Assembly (NCBI GenBank): GCA_004335635.1
Contig: QAXH01005858.1
Coordinates: 1-25,092, forward strand
Source: Chloromonas sp. AAM2
Lineage: Eukaryota; Chlorophyta; Chlorophyceae; Chlamydomonadales; Chlamydomonadaceae
Reading direction: 5' to 3'
DNA length: 25,092 nt
Each line of letters begins with the position of its first letter. The first letter of the stretch is position 1. Below are positions 1-11,698 of the stretch, in pieces. The notes below the pieces were generated by a model, which was not told where the DNA came from, ran no database searches, and saw nothing but the letters and a program-made list of their open reading frames with translations. The position numbers and the translations under genes are program-made.

Positions 1-103
1 TAGCTCTTTACAGCTTCCTTTTGGGTTTGGCAGTCTTTTGTGGTCTCAGGGCGTGGGTGCCTGCCACAGCCTGGGTGTTCTCCTTCCTTAACCTGCTAGC
101 AAG

Positions 104-254
104 CATGCACCGAGATCATCAGAAGGACGACATGAAGACGCTGAAGGAGCACGTTGACAAGCTGAAGCGCGTGCAGTCCAAGTTACGGCAGATGTTACAG
201 CAGCATAACACCACCTTGTTTTGGATGTACAAGCAAAGGCTCAGGAACTATTAA
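104..254 (+). CDS. C-terminal exon of an upstream gene, coiled-coil end (partial)
   Basis: Not recognised. The first hundred bases are pyrimidine-rich and end in a plausible branch point and acceptor (ccttaacctgctag), as expected for an intron. The frame that follows reads SMHRDHQKDDMKTLKEHVDK and continues through KLKRVQSKLRQMLQQ, a charged, heptad-like helix typical of a coiled coil, to a TAA at 252-254. A second frame, open from about 209 to 328, reads AKAQELLTEVQNVLNKLESW and ends at TGA. It looks just as helical, so the real protein may cross from one frame to the other through a missed splice or a frameshift. The rest of the gene lies outside the window. Either stop could be the true end. 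Confidence 0.4.
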
Positions 255-1563
255 CTGAGGTTCAGAATGTGCTGAACAAGCTCGAGTCCTGGTGCAGGGC
301 AGCTGAGCAGTGGTTCAGAATCCACTGAGCACAGCATGTGGAAGCACTCGCATGTAGGCGCACAGTCGCTCATCTTGAACGATTAGCCAATTGCCTTTTG
401 TTGACCAATGATGTTCATTGCGAACAAGCTGTTTTCTGTTGAGACAATCGCAAACTGCGTATAATCAACAGAATTGTTGTCAGGGTGCTGTAAATCTGTG
501 CCCTACTTGCCACAGGGGGGGGCAACCTCGTATGGCGGATGGGTGTGTGAGCCTGCGCTCCAAACAGGCAAAATTGGATAGTGCAGGGCATGGCATGCTT
601 ATTATTTGCTGTCATATATCATGTGCTGCTTGAACCTACAACGGCCACTGAGATAGGCAGTGGGGACATGCGTAGCAGGGAGTGGCCGGACAGAAGACTC
701 CTAACAAAAGAGGTATGCAGGTGCTGAGCATCTTTGCCATAGACAGAACATTGTAAGTTGTAAAGGCAGTGTGGAGGATTATTTGCCAATGACAACATGG
801 GCGAGGCCCCAGCAGTAGGTAAGACAGAATGATCTTGGTGGTCGCACGAACATTTGGCAAAAATAACAAAGCGCAAGTGAGATCGTGTCCCATCTGTACA
901 GTCTACCCAAGCATGGTCAAGGCATTGTTTTTTCATGTGCACCTGTTCACCCATGCATCACTGAACCCGTGGCCCACACAAACTCCAGGCCGCAGCATCA
1001 TGCAGTTCAAGCATCGGAGCCAGCCCAGTCTGTGAAACGAAAGGCCGAAGTCCCTTCGTTGCCGAAGGTCCCTCAGCCTTGCCCCCTGGGGGGTGGTGCC
1101 CCTGAAGCAGGATCTGGGGACAGGCTGGTGGGTTGGTGTGGAGGTCCTCAAGAAGGTTGTGTCCGTCCTGTCTCAAGCAGGATGTGGCGGATATCGAGAG
1201 TTGATCCAGCTTACGCGCTCTGCCAGTTCGTTGAAGTATTAAAACGAAGGAATTCATGATAGCAAGCAAAACCGCCATCAACCACCTCCGACCTTGTGGC
1301 ACTGCCCACTTTGTTTGCATGGCGTTACAACCTGTTTCGGCAGCGACGGCCCGCTGCACCTGCAAACTCGGTATACTCTTGTGATGGAGTTACTTGCGCA
1401 AGCTTTGAAATTCAGAGCCAGCTGAAGAAAGCTGCGATGCACATACCGCATGGGTTTGATCCATTGCTAATGGCGTCAAGCTCACTCGGCTATGGCCTGG
1501 ATCAGTGAGGCGCACCGTTAGCGTTTTCCACACCCAGTTGCGCTTGTCAGTCTCAAAGCTCAC
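255..1563. other. Intergenic region before the SUMO protease gene
   Basis: No reading frame here has recognisable domains or a convincing pattern of splice sites. It should hold the 3'UTR of the left-edge gene and the promoter and 5'UTR of the SUMO protease. I see no clear TATA box directly upstream of the ATG at 1564. Confidence 0.5.
489..493 (+). terminator. Possible algal polyadenylation signal (TGTAA)
   Basis: TGTAA is the usual poly(A) signal of chlorophyte algae. This copy lies about 160 to 240 bases after the two candidate stops of the gene entering at the left edge, a sensible 3'UTR length. The pentamer is short and common, so the assignment is weak. Confidence 0.25.
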
Positions 1564-4500
1564 ATGGGATCGTTTTGGAACCTAGGCGGGTTTCTTGGCA
1601 ACTTGAATTTACGCAGCAACAAGAGACGGAAGACTGACGAGAATGAAATGACCCAAGCAGCCTCCCATGCAGAGAGCCCACTGGATGGGCAGGAGCAGCA
1701 GGCACAGCCTCACCAGAGCGTCGCAGAAACGCTTCACATGAATGGGCATGCGACCATGGAACCTGTTCAAGGCAGATCACAGCAGCCCTTCGCCATGACA
1801 GCTGGCACAGAGCTGATAACCGGCACTGACAGCACGGCCGCCTTTGGATGTCCCAGACCAGTTGCCACAGGCCCATGCGTATCTCAAACATTTCAGCAAC
1901 GGCTCCAGGACTTGAGCATTACAAGCTACTCTTCAGCTGTACCTGCTGGCTTCCGGCAACCGCATGCTGTGCAACAACCCAGCCAAGCCTTGCCAACCCA
2001 GCCGTTGATCCAAGCCACCTCACATGCACCAGCTGCCACGTCATCGCATGCTACCCAGCAGCACGTGCCAGAAGGGCAGCGGCGTTCCTGGGTCGTTAAG
2101 GTGAACCAGCCAACCCCCCTTCGGCAGGCACAGCCATTCACCGGCCAGGCATTACAACTGCCCCCAAGCCAGGCGGCCCAACCAGCCGCACCTCCAGCAA
2201 CCCAGCAGCCTCTGCCCCAGCTACAGCCAACACAAGCGTCAACTAGCCAGACAGTGCAGCCATTTGTTGACCGATTGGCACAACCGTTTCCTAGCCATTG
2301 GTCGAAAGCACACGTTCGACCAGCACCACAGCCTGTTGCGCAGCATTTAGCACTTGCACCCCCAAGCGGAGTGAAGCCACGACAGCTGGACTTCCAAGCA
2401 CACAGCACACACAGCACACCCGCTCCCTCGGCCAGAGAACCACCCGGGCTAGCCAATGCATCATCAGATGCAGGGCCTGCTGCGCAGGAACAGCTTCACA
2501 CGCAGCATGTGCCACAACAGCCGCTGCTCTCAAGTCACTACATGCCTTACTTGGCCAGTAGCTTTCCTCAGGTCAGCAAGAGAATCAGGGGTTGTGTGCA
2601 CGCATGCAATAGAGACAGGGTTGCATTGACGTCAGAGCACGTTGTGTGGAAAGCCATGTGGCATGGTGAGGTGTTAGATAGTGGAGCATGGACCATGCAT
2701 GCTGCATGCAGCAGACTGCGGAGCGTGGTGCATGCAGGGCATGATGCTTGTGTGCATGCACATGTATGGTGGCCTGCAGCATGTCATGACAGTTGAGCAC
2801 TTGGTTCAGCACATGTTGACTGCTTTCCCATGTCCCTGCTCTGGTTTGAATTTTGACCTTGGCTCATCACTGACAAGTACAATTCCCTGCCGCCATAATC
2901 CCCTGATACATGCAGGCGTTTGGCCGCACCGCCACCAACCTTGGCAGCCGCAAGGCAGACCAGCAACTTCAGTCGTACAAGCGGTACAAGGAGCGCCTAG
3001 AGGCAGAGCGTGAAGCCACGCAGCGCAGGGAACACATGGCCCTCATGGCAGCCACCCGCATGCAGATGCAGCAGCAGCGCAGCGCATGGCAGCCCGCGTG
3101 GTCACGGTCAGAGGCAGGCCATGACCAGGCCCGTGGCTCAGGCACCAGCTTGCCAGGGGGCGCAGCAACATCAGCAGCCACACCTTTGGAGTCTGCAGGC
3201 ACCAGCACAGCTTTGCCCAAGGCCACACCCCATGTCGGCGCAGAATCAGCAGGAGCAGGAGGGGCAGGCAGGCATGCCGCGAGTCCCGCGCCCCTGCTTG
3301 GGTATGGCAGCCCTATATCGCCGGGCCGTGGGGGCCAGTCAGACATGGACAGGGCTATACAGGCGGATGAGGAAGCGGCAGCGAGAGCAGATGAACAGAA
3401 CAAGGTGTGTGGGCGTGTGGGTGGGACGTGCGTGCGTGCGTGTCTGTCTGTCGTCCCACAAGTGGAACAGAAGATGGTGTAAACAAGAACCGCGCATCTG
3501 AGCTCAGAAGAGCTCGGGTGATTGCTCAAGTGCAGGCTGCTGAGAACACCATGTAAGCGATGGGTATGGGGCATGGCATGATACACCGGAATTCAGGGGA
3601 TGCGGAGTGTAGCGGGTGAAGGTGGTCGGCACAGGACACGGCATGGTATGCTGGGCTGATGAAGCTGGCTAAGGTGAAGACAGCCTGCCTGGCCAAAGGC
3701 AGCTTGGTGAGCGCTTGAGTGGAAGTGTTAGGCTGAGTGGGATGAGTCTGTGTCTACTGCGCAAGTCTATGCACACATAGTGTAGGAGCCCGGTCGCTGG
3801 ACATCTGTCGCAGTCAGATAAGGGTGGTCGTGAAACAACAAGCCGTGAAGGGAACACAGCCTGAACTGATTGGCCAAGCGTGATGAGCCGCATCCTTGAG
3901 TCAGAGACCGGGATCTGATTGCATGTCCCTGTCTGCCGCTTGTTGTGATATTCAGGTGCTCCAGGCGCAGACCGATGCGCTGCTGCGGCGCATGAATCAG
4001 ACCATGCAACTCAGCGTACCGCCTGCTGGCCCCAGCGCTGGCATAGCAGCTTCTGAACTAGAGAAGAAGGCAGCTCTAGCGCGCAAGGTGGGCACCATCA
4101 AGGAGTTGCATGGCTAGTGACAACCGTTGGCGGCCTGTAGCACATGCAACTTGGGAATGATTTGTTTGCCTTGTCCTGCTTGTGAATGCTGGTTTCACAA
4201 CTGAAGTGGCTGGCACGTCCACTGTGCAGGCGCCCCGCATGGCTTTCTTTTGTTGCCTGTTGTTTTTCGTCAAAGTTTGCAACTTGACCTGCTTCCATCA
4301 GTATCGCTACTCTCACGTACACAACTGATCACAGCAATGCTAAACGCAGCTCTTTTGGGCTGTTACTCAGCTCTTGTACCCAGAACCCATCCTTGATATC
4401 TTAATCGCAACATGGCTTTGTCTTGCGATTCTGATGTGTTGCAGAGGCAGCAGCATGACCAGGCAGTCGCTCTGATCCATGCACAGACAGAGCAGCGCAC

Positions 4501-7500
4501 ACGTGACATCGCCCAGCAGGCGCAGGCAGTGCAACAGAAACCGCCACAAAAACCGCCGCCAGAAGAAGAGGAAGAAGAGGTGATCATTCTGGAGTCCGAT
4601 GAAGAGGAGGAAGCAGTGGTAGCACCTGCAGATGAGGAAGAGGTGAGCAGTTGAGATTGGTTGTAGTCAGGTAACTGTGGTCGGTTTATGCCAGGACTGT
4701 TAACATGGGAGGAGTCAGGTTGCGTTTGTTAGCCGTGCAAGCTAAGGGGAAGTTATAAGGGGATCAGGAATGTTCACTTCATCTGATGGCCGGCTGGGAA
4801 TGTGAGGCGATCCGAGGTCCTTGCTTACTTGCATGTACTATGAGGGCTGAGACGCGCCTTGTGTGAGGCACTGGCTGCCGTATGGATTGTTTTTGTACGC
4901 GTGCTTGTCTAAGGGCTGGATGGCACTTTCTGACCTTTCTGTCTGAAGTCCTTTCGTGTTCACTGCATAAGCAGGCCTGCACACCAGCTGTGCATCAGCT
5001 CATGCCGAGTTCCTGCAACGTCATTCTTGCCACATCATTGTCAAGACCTGTTGATTGCTGTTGAGCAAGGCCTTGCCTCAGTCTGTTCACAGCCAGATGT
5101 ATGTACCAATACTGCATGATGCATCAATGGTGTCCTGCATGTGCAGGAGTTCATGGAAGAGGAGGAAGAGGAGGAGAGCCATGCAGAGGACGAGGAAGAA
5201 GAAGACAAGGATTACAAGGAAGAGCAAGTGGGCGTGCCTAGGTGCGTAGACATATGATATAACATGCAGTAAGAACAAGGCTTGCATCGTCCTGTGCAGA
5301 TACCAGTGTGTTGCTGGCCTAGTAAGGCCTTCATCCATGCCATTACCTGTCCGATTGTTCTTGGTAACCCATACCATGCGACTGCGAAAAGGCTGTACAG
5401 CGTCAGTCAGTGGCACGTGTTGGTGGTTTTCTGTCAACGGTTTCTGTGGCACGTGCATCACGTGCAGGAGCACTCCCCAGGAGTTGACCTACTGGCAGGA
5501 TCTGATGCGCCGGAACGAGGCCCCAGCCACTCTGGTGGTCGAGCATGCCCGCAGCTGCCTGCCCCTGACGCTGCACAGCATGCGCACGCTCAAGGACGGC
5601 GTGTGGCTCAACGATGAGATCATCAACGTGTCCATGGCCCTCATGCAGGTTGGTGACATGGAGCGGTACGAGTGAGGTGCAGTGTAGGTGGGCGGGGCAG
5701 AGTGCAGGTTGCTAGGGTTGAGTGGGCTGAGTGTGAGGACACGAGTGGGCTTATGTCAGACGGAGACCTTTTTTATTTTTATGAGACAAGACAGGACCTG
5801 GGCGGGATGGTCTGGGTGTGATGGTTTGGGCCAGGCGTTGAGGAGTGATGCAGCAGGCTGGACAACACGTGTTTGAGTTGTGACATGAGATTAAGTGGTC
5901 TGGAGTGCTGTGAGATTCACGTAGTTGGAATGGAGCTAGGACATCTATTTTGTGCAGAGGGATGCAATGGTCCAGGATTTCGGTGAGTTTGAGGCAGCCA
6001 AAGCGTTGCTTGCCCTTGCCCTAGTTTCACACCTTCATGTCCTCGTTGTCAGACACCCTGTTATCGCATCATGACGTTCTGGCCACACTTTCAGGAGCGC
6101 GATTGGGAGCTGAGCCAGCAGCCCGGGGGGCGGCCCAAGGGCGCGCCGCGCTGCCACTACTTCAGCTCATTCTTCCTCAACAAACTGCACAAGGTGAGCA
6201 GACAGGCCCTGAGGGGGCGGTTTCTTAGGTGTGCAAGCCGGAAGAGGAAGCCACAGGCTGCCTGGTGTCGGTGCAAGTCTGTTTGCAAGGCAAGCTGGAA
6301 CGAGCCGCCTAAGGTCCGAGACCAGACAAAAGGGGCTATCTATCACGTGCTCGTCATGTGTGGCAGTGTCACAAGCTCCATTTCTAGCTGATTGGTTGGT
6401 GTGGTTGCTGCCACTGATGATGGTGTGGTCAGCTGTGAGGAGATATGTATCGGATACGTATCCGATACATATCATGCAGCGATGCGGATACGCTATAGCA
6501 CAGCCCTTGTCACTTGCCTGCTGGAGTCCTGACTAGGATCAATCAGTGTGAGGCTGGAAACCCACCGGAATTCGGTTGGCGCTGACCTTCCCACCACACA
6601 CCGGCTGTGGCTGGGGTGCAGCTACTGCTAGACTGTGTGGATGACACTTGCCAGGCCAGCTGTGATCTGGGTGCAACTCTTGCTTGGCCGTTTCTTGCTT
6701 AACCGTTACTTAACCGTTTCTTGCGCCCGTGTGCCCGTGTCTTGCACCCCGCAGGACTCGGGTGTGTACAGTTTCAAGGAGGTCTCGCGCTGGACCAAGA
6801 CTGCCAAGATCAAGAAGTACGGTCAGGTAAGGTGTGGGGATCACGACTGCAATGTGTAGCAGGAAGGGTGCTGGAGCTAGCAAGCCATGTAAGGAAAGGG
6901 GGCAGCGGGTAGGCAGGGACGGCTGTTCTGCAGGCAAACAGCAGACCAGGGTTCAGGAAGGCGAGGCGAGGCGAGGGAACTGCATCTGAATCGCAGGCAG
7001 GTGGGAAAGAAAGGACAAGGCATGAGAGATGGGCAGATGGATCATTGCATTTGCAACAAGAGGCTGGAAGGCGGAGATCGCAGGCATGAGGATGGGCAGA
7101 GCAGCCTGTCACAAACGGAGCATTCGCAACAAGTGACACGATTTCTTCGTTATCACTCTGCTGATCTGATGTGGTTCATCATGTATGCCGTGCAAGGGAA
7201 AGTGCACCATGCAGACGGAAGCAAGGGAAAGACGCAGCGGCATAGCCGGGGCATTTGGACAAGACCGGCTTTAGGCATCACCACACTGCTGATGTATGTG
7301 TTTTCTATTATGATTATGTCATCCACCATGTATGGCATGCACGTTGTGCGCAGGCGTGCAGCGCTGTGTTGGACTGCGACCTGCTGCTGTTCCCCGTGCA
7401 CGTGGGCAAGAGCCACTGGGCCTGCGCATGCATCGACCTCAAGCGCAGGCGCATCATGTACTGGGACTCAATGAATGTGAGTCCAGACAACTAAGGGTTA

Positions 7501-8559
7501 GCAGGCAACCAGTGGCCTGCCAGGGCTGTACCACCACATTGACATATTGTTATGAGCACCGAGCGTGTGGGCATGTGTGCGCAAAACCAACCAGGCATAG
7601 CGCGGGCAAGATTCGCATGAAGAGCAAGCCACGAACTCGCAAGCCCAAACTGCTGCTCTGATGGGCCAGGCCTTTGAATAGCTCTAGCTCCAACAGCCCG
7701 GCTTCCCCTACCCGTCCCAACCTAGGCCTTGCCGCGGCTGTGTTGTCCTGCTGTGCGCAGACAACGGGTCGCGCCCCGCCTGTGCTTGGGCATCTAGCGC
7801 GGTGGGTGGTGGACGAGGCCGAGGACAAGCTGGGGCGCGGGACGGAGGCGGCCGCAAGCTGGGCGGATGCGCCCCGCTGGCCGCGGGAGGCGCTGACGAG
7901 TGTCCCGCAGCAGCACAACGGATGCGATTGCGGAGTGTTCGCCATCATGTTTGCTGCCTATGGGGGAGCGGGCAGGTGGGCGGGCTGACGGCTGTGCAGG
8001 TGTTTGGGTTTGAGACCATCATCGGGCCTTCGTCTGTCGTCCCTTATCTTCTCTCGTATTGCATCGGCTGTCCGTGATATCTTGATTGCGCACCCAAGGG
8101 GACCGATGTCTCATTGGGTACCATGATGCTGCAGGGCTGCAGAGTTTGGAATGTGCATGCTTGTCTCCTCTTGCTCCATGGTATATGGAGATGTGAATAG
8201 CGATGATGTTAAGAGGGCGATGCACTGCAAATGGCGTTGCGGGGCACTGCAAATGTGCTCTGTGCACATACATGTACCATCTGTTGGGCTTCTCATACTG
8301 GGCCATGACCATTGCCACATCCCGAGCCCTGTATTCTGTGTCCTCTTTTTATTCTGTGTCCTCTTCCGTACATGCTGCCCTTTGGTTCCAGTATGCTTGC
8401 TCCTGAGTCGACGTGCTCGCCTCATACATGACGATTGTGCCCGAGCTTGCACGTGACGCTTGTGTTTGCAGGGCTTTTGATTTTAGTCAGAAGGACATGC
8501 CCGCCGTGAGGCGGAGGCTGCTGTACGACCTGGCACACCTGCGCTGGACAATCACATGA
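1564..8559 (+). CDS. SUMO-specific cysteine protease, Ulp1/SENP family (peptidase C48)
   Basis: Expected to cleave SUMO precursors and remove SUMO from target proteins, probably in the nucleus. Exons inferred: 1564-2571, 2916-3404, about 3489-3530 (least certain), 3956-4087, 4445-4642, 5147-5241, 5468-5648, 6095-6193, 6755-6826, 7354-7476, 7761-7975 and 8472-8559. Phases agree throughout, giving about 913 residues. Exon 1 starts at an ATG (cacATGGG) and carries a basic nuclear-localisation-like motif (SNKRRKT), then a long Gln/Pro/Ala/His-rich region of low complexity. Exons 2-5 are helical and charged. Exons 5 and 6 are strongly acidic and include the SUMO-interacting motif VIIL. Exons 7-12 form the protease: LKDGVWLNDEIINVSMALMQ, then CHYFSSFFLNKL, VGKSHWACACIDL, IMYWDSMN and PQQHNGCDCGVF. 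The N-terminal half resembles no family I can name. The protein ends in DLAHLRWTIT. Confidence 0.93.
4580..4612 (+). other. SUMO-interacting motif in the SUMO protease
   Basis: The frame of the exon at 4445-4642 reads EEEEEEVIILESDEEEE. A hydrophobic core of four (V-I-I-L, 4580-4591) flanked by acidic residues and a serine is the classic SUMO-interacting motif, which binds the groove of SUMO. It lies about 120 residues before the catalytic domain and would help hold SUMO-modified substrates. The acidic run continues in the next exon. Confidence 0.7.
5958..5982 (+). other. Possible 25-base microexon in the SUMO protease
   Basis: A stretch of 25 bases is bounded by a good acceptor (ttttgtgcag) and a good donor (gtgagt). 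It sits in the intron between the exons at 5468-5648 and 6095-6193, which already join perfectly in phase. Since 25 is not a multiple of three, including it would shift the frame through the active site. It is either a decoy, a regulatory (poison) exon, or chance. Confidence 0.25.
6442..6473. repeat. Perfect 32-base palindrome in an intron
   Basis: The left half is GATATGTATCGGATAC and the right half is its exact reverse complement, with no spacer. It lies in the SUMO protease intron 6194-6754. A perfect symmetric site of this length is very unlikely by chance. It could form a cruciform or be the remains of a mobile element end. No gene function can be read from it. Confidence 0.9.
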
Positions 8560-8944
8560 CACGCCCTTTTCGATTGCCGTATACTTGGCATGTTGGCCGT
8601 GGCCTTGCCGCTGCGGGCCATGTTGATTTACTTGGCGCGCAACAGGCGGCGGCATGGCTGTGCGTGTACCTTGCACTTGCCTAGTGCATCATCGGCGTCC
8701 TGGGCACCTCAGTTTGGAAAGGGCCTTTGAAGTGCATGTGCTTTAGGAACCGTGTGTAGCAGCCAATGACACAACAAGGACCATGCGGCGAGCCAATGTC
8801 CTTTGTCGCATAACTTGACACGTGCATTCATGAGCCAGTGTTCCTATAATGTGCATCACCCGTGTCAGTACAGTCGTCCGTCAGTCACGAGATCGTTACT
8901 TTACTCGATGCTTGCGCGGATCGGCTGAACTCTTATGGAACCTC

Positions 8945-8971
8945 ACAAGAGGGGAGGGATTCCAACCCGTC
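8945..8971 (-). repeat. Dispersed repeat, copy 1 (minus orientation)
   Basis: Read on the minus strand this 27-base segment begins GACGGGTTGGAATCCC and matches 11210-11236 on the plus strand with one difference. The core GGTTGGAATCC resembles the B box of RNA polymerase III promoters (consensus GGTTCGANTCC) with one mismatch, so a tRNA-derived SINE remnant is possible. Confidence 0.6.
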
Positions 8972-9420
8972 GAACCTACAAGTGAAGGGAATTGCGATAC
9001 ACCGCGATAGTAGTGGTGATGGTCACCCCTCGAGGTGCTATCCTGAGCGCAGACTTGTTAGACTCAAAAAGGGCCCTGAAAACATGCATGCCGCAATGTG
9101 CCTTGTCTCTCAAATGTCATGTCTCAAGACATCGGTTGCAATTTGGACAGCATCAGTCCTGTTATGTGACTCGTGTGGCGGCCTGGTGACAAGGTGTGCA
9201 AGGCCGTGGGCGTCCACCCCACCCCATATACGTACCCAACTATCAGCCGTAACTAATGGCTGTAACCAGCTATTCAGTGGCAAAAAAGCGTGTGGTCATG
9301 TTTGATTGTCTGACCTTCATTCCAAACAAATGTTTGTCAGTTCTGGGATAATTCTTGTGTGACTCTCAGTGATGCGCGCGTTTTGAAGTAGTAAACTGAG
9401 AGTGTGTGTGTGGCAATCAC

Positions 9421-9421
<1 letters not shown>

Positions 9422-9452
<31 letters not shown>
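9422..9452. repeat. GT dinucleotide microsatellite
   Basis: An uninterrupted GT run of about 15 units, preceded by a shorter GT-rich run at 9400-9411. Alternating purine-pyrimidine runs of this kind are common in algal nuclear DNA and usually vary in length between strains. Confidence 0.97.
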
Positions 9453-9453
<1 letters not shown>

Positions 9454-11209
9454 TGAGAGTAGTGTTCTGCAAGTGTGGGTATCAGGTATTGGTGGACGGC
9501 ACAGTGCCACTTCTGGGACACACCGGCCACTACTGTGAAGACAATTCCAACTTCACCAAACATGCTTTGAATGCACATTGGTCGCGAACACAACAACTGT
9601 CACAGAACTGGCAAACCTATTTTTTTGTGCAGAGGCTTGGGCCCAAACGATAGTACGCCCCGCCGCCCCGCAAGGTGCCGAGGCGGTAGGTATTCAGACG
9701 TCAGCGCTGGTTAGTATTTCGGGGTCTACATGCGGTGCGCATGGGCACCCTGCCAGTGACCATGAAGTGCATGCCACTGACGCTAACTACGTAAGGCATT
9801 GAACAGTCACTGCTTGGCCCCGTGCTGCAGTCATAATTTGATCATTTCGAACAATCATGTTAGTCTTGTCGGTTCCTTGGGGATTACAAACTGTGGCCTT
9901 GCTGCCTACACCTTGGGTTGCTCATCTTCACCGACTGCTACCTGCTAAAAGATACAACCATCTCATGCACCAGTGCGGAAGCGCTTCAGGCAATTTGCTT
10001 TGTTACACAGGCTTGAGTGAAATGTAGGCAGCAAACAACAAATGCCAGTCCAGCAGACCATCCAGAACCACAACAAGGGGCAAGAAACGGACCATTCAGC
10101 CAAAGAGGACCCGTGACAAGCATGGCAATGATCGTACATCGCCTTTGCAGCTGTGGAGCGAGACAAAAGCAAGATGAAATAGCAACGCAGCAGCACTACA
10201 AACGAAATAGCAGTATCCTGAGTTGCCTGCTATCCTTCAATCCATAAGTTGCTGATTGAAAAGAGACACTATCGCCGCTTGGCTTGGGGTATTTTGCCTC
10301 CCTGTAGGCGCCTCGCATACCAATCAACTGGCTGCTCGACAAGATACACTACATGCAACACACCCTGCAAACGTGTCGACACCTGCAATGGCTTGCCCAC
10401 ACGGTGCAAGGCTCCAGGTCTAGATTGTGGCATTCCACATCTTTGGAAGCGCAAGAGCGAACTCAGGACTAACGACTGACATTCTACTCAGCACATAGCA
10501 TGGCTTTTCAGGTTGCATCACCACACTCTCTACCTCGCCTCACGCAGTGGACCTGATGACGCTGACGATGTAAAACACCATGTGCTGGCACCAAAAGAAG
10601 CCACGTGCTAGCGCCAACCAGTGGCGGCTGCAGCGTGAGGACTGCATATACGAGCATTATTATCATGAGACAAGGGGGTGATCATCCTTGCCTGCCATCC
10701 AGGATAACAAGGATGCAGCCAAGTCTCTCAAGTATGCCCGTCAAAGTCAGAGCAGCAAATCAGAGCAGCAAACAGTGCAGCGTGAAGCTGTGCTGACAGT
10801 TCCTGATGGCTAGAACCACAAGAACACGTGAGCACATTACTCCACGTGACAGGCCCACCAAAACTGGTGACACGGGCGTTGGTGAAACGTTCCGCAGTCA
10901 AGCCCAACCGTGCAACTGACACAGAAGTCAAGTAGCCAACATGTTATGACCAGAAGATGTAATGGCACGCACTTCTCCGAAAATGGTACCCATTGCACAA
11001 GCAGCCAAACTAGCCATGCAATGTCCGCATACAGAAGGTGTTGCACAGCAGGATGCTAATGTGATGTTGCAGCTGAAGCCAGAGAAATCAGAAAAGAGCA
11101 AGAAGTAGTACAAAGAAACAGAGACAAAGAAGGCAAGGTTGCAACTATGGTGGGCCATAATGATGGCTTTGAACTAGAGTTGAGAACAATCTCATTTATG
11201 TGATGTGCG

Positions 11210-11236
11210 GACGGGTTGGCATCCCTCCCCTCTTGT
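11210..11236 (+). repeat. Dispersed repeat, copy 2 (plus orientation)
   Basis: Begins GACGGGTTGGCATCCC and is 26 of 27 identical to the reverse complement of 8945-8971. Similarity stops outside the segment. It is followed by a small stem, CCCCTC-TTGTA-GAGGGG, at 11227-11243. Confidence 0.6.
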
Positions 11237-11698
11237 AGAGGGGTATGGCAGGCACACGCTGTGTGTTGATTCAAGTGAGAAGTCAGTTGAGATTGGGAGT
11301 GACCCTAGAGACAGAGCAAGCTCACCCTCAGAGCTGATTGGTGGAACAAAACAGGTGATATGATGATGGATGATAGTCGATGATGTAAACAAAGGATGGA
11401 TGGCACAAATTGACACAGTTCATGCGGAGGGACCACTAAAGATTCTGGAGCAAGCCAGGCCAGCCCAGCTGCCTGGTTTGTGCAGGCACTTAGACTATGA
11501 GCTGTTGCCACATGATTAGAGGGAAAGCATAATGCCTGCCTACTAATGATGCCTGTCCAGCCTTGTGCCCTCAAATTGCCTGCCTCGATCTCCTGCCTGC
11601 TAGCCACGAAAACGACGATTGCCTCTCAACATGCAGCGGAGGCACAGATCAGGCAGCGTCGCATACAGATAAGCCGACATCACAGGTGCTTGTTGGCA

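Larger units (their letters stand above)
5468..8559 (+). other. Ulp1 catalytic domain (six exons) with complete active site
   Basis: The exons at 5468, 6095, 6755, 7354, 7761 and 8472 join in phase to form the C48 peptidase domain. The catalytic residues are visible: His in KSHWAC (codon 7414-7416), Asp in YWDSMN (7465-7467), Gln in PQQHNG (7911-7913, six residues before the Cys, as in Ulp1) and the nucleophile Cys in CDCGVF (7929-7931). The segment between Asp and Cys (HLARWVVDEAEDK) matches the helix usually found there. No key residue is missing, so the enzyme should be active. Confidence 0.92.

Noticed and set aside
1926..2456. 176-codon open frame on the minus strand with many Cys, Ala and Gly
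   Set aside because: It is the mirror of the Gln/Pro/Ala-rich first exon of the SUMO protease; codon composition explains it.
8900..9010. tRNA-like element on the minus strand (T-arm-like GGGTTGGAATCCC with a GAGGGG/CCCCTC pairing)
   Set aside because: The T stem pairs only three bases, no D arm or anticodon arm could be placed, and the T loop is not canonical. It is treated as a dispersed repeat.
8862..9305. 147-codon open frame on the plus strand
   Set aside because: No recognisable motif, mixed composition and no supporting splice sites or neighbours; taken as chance.
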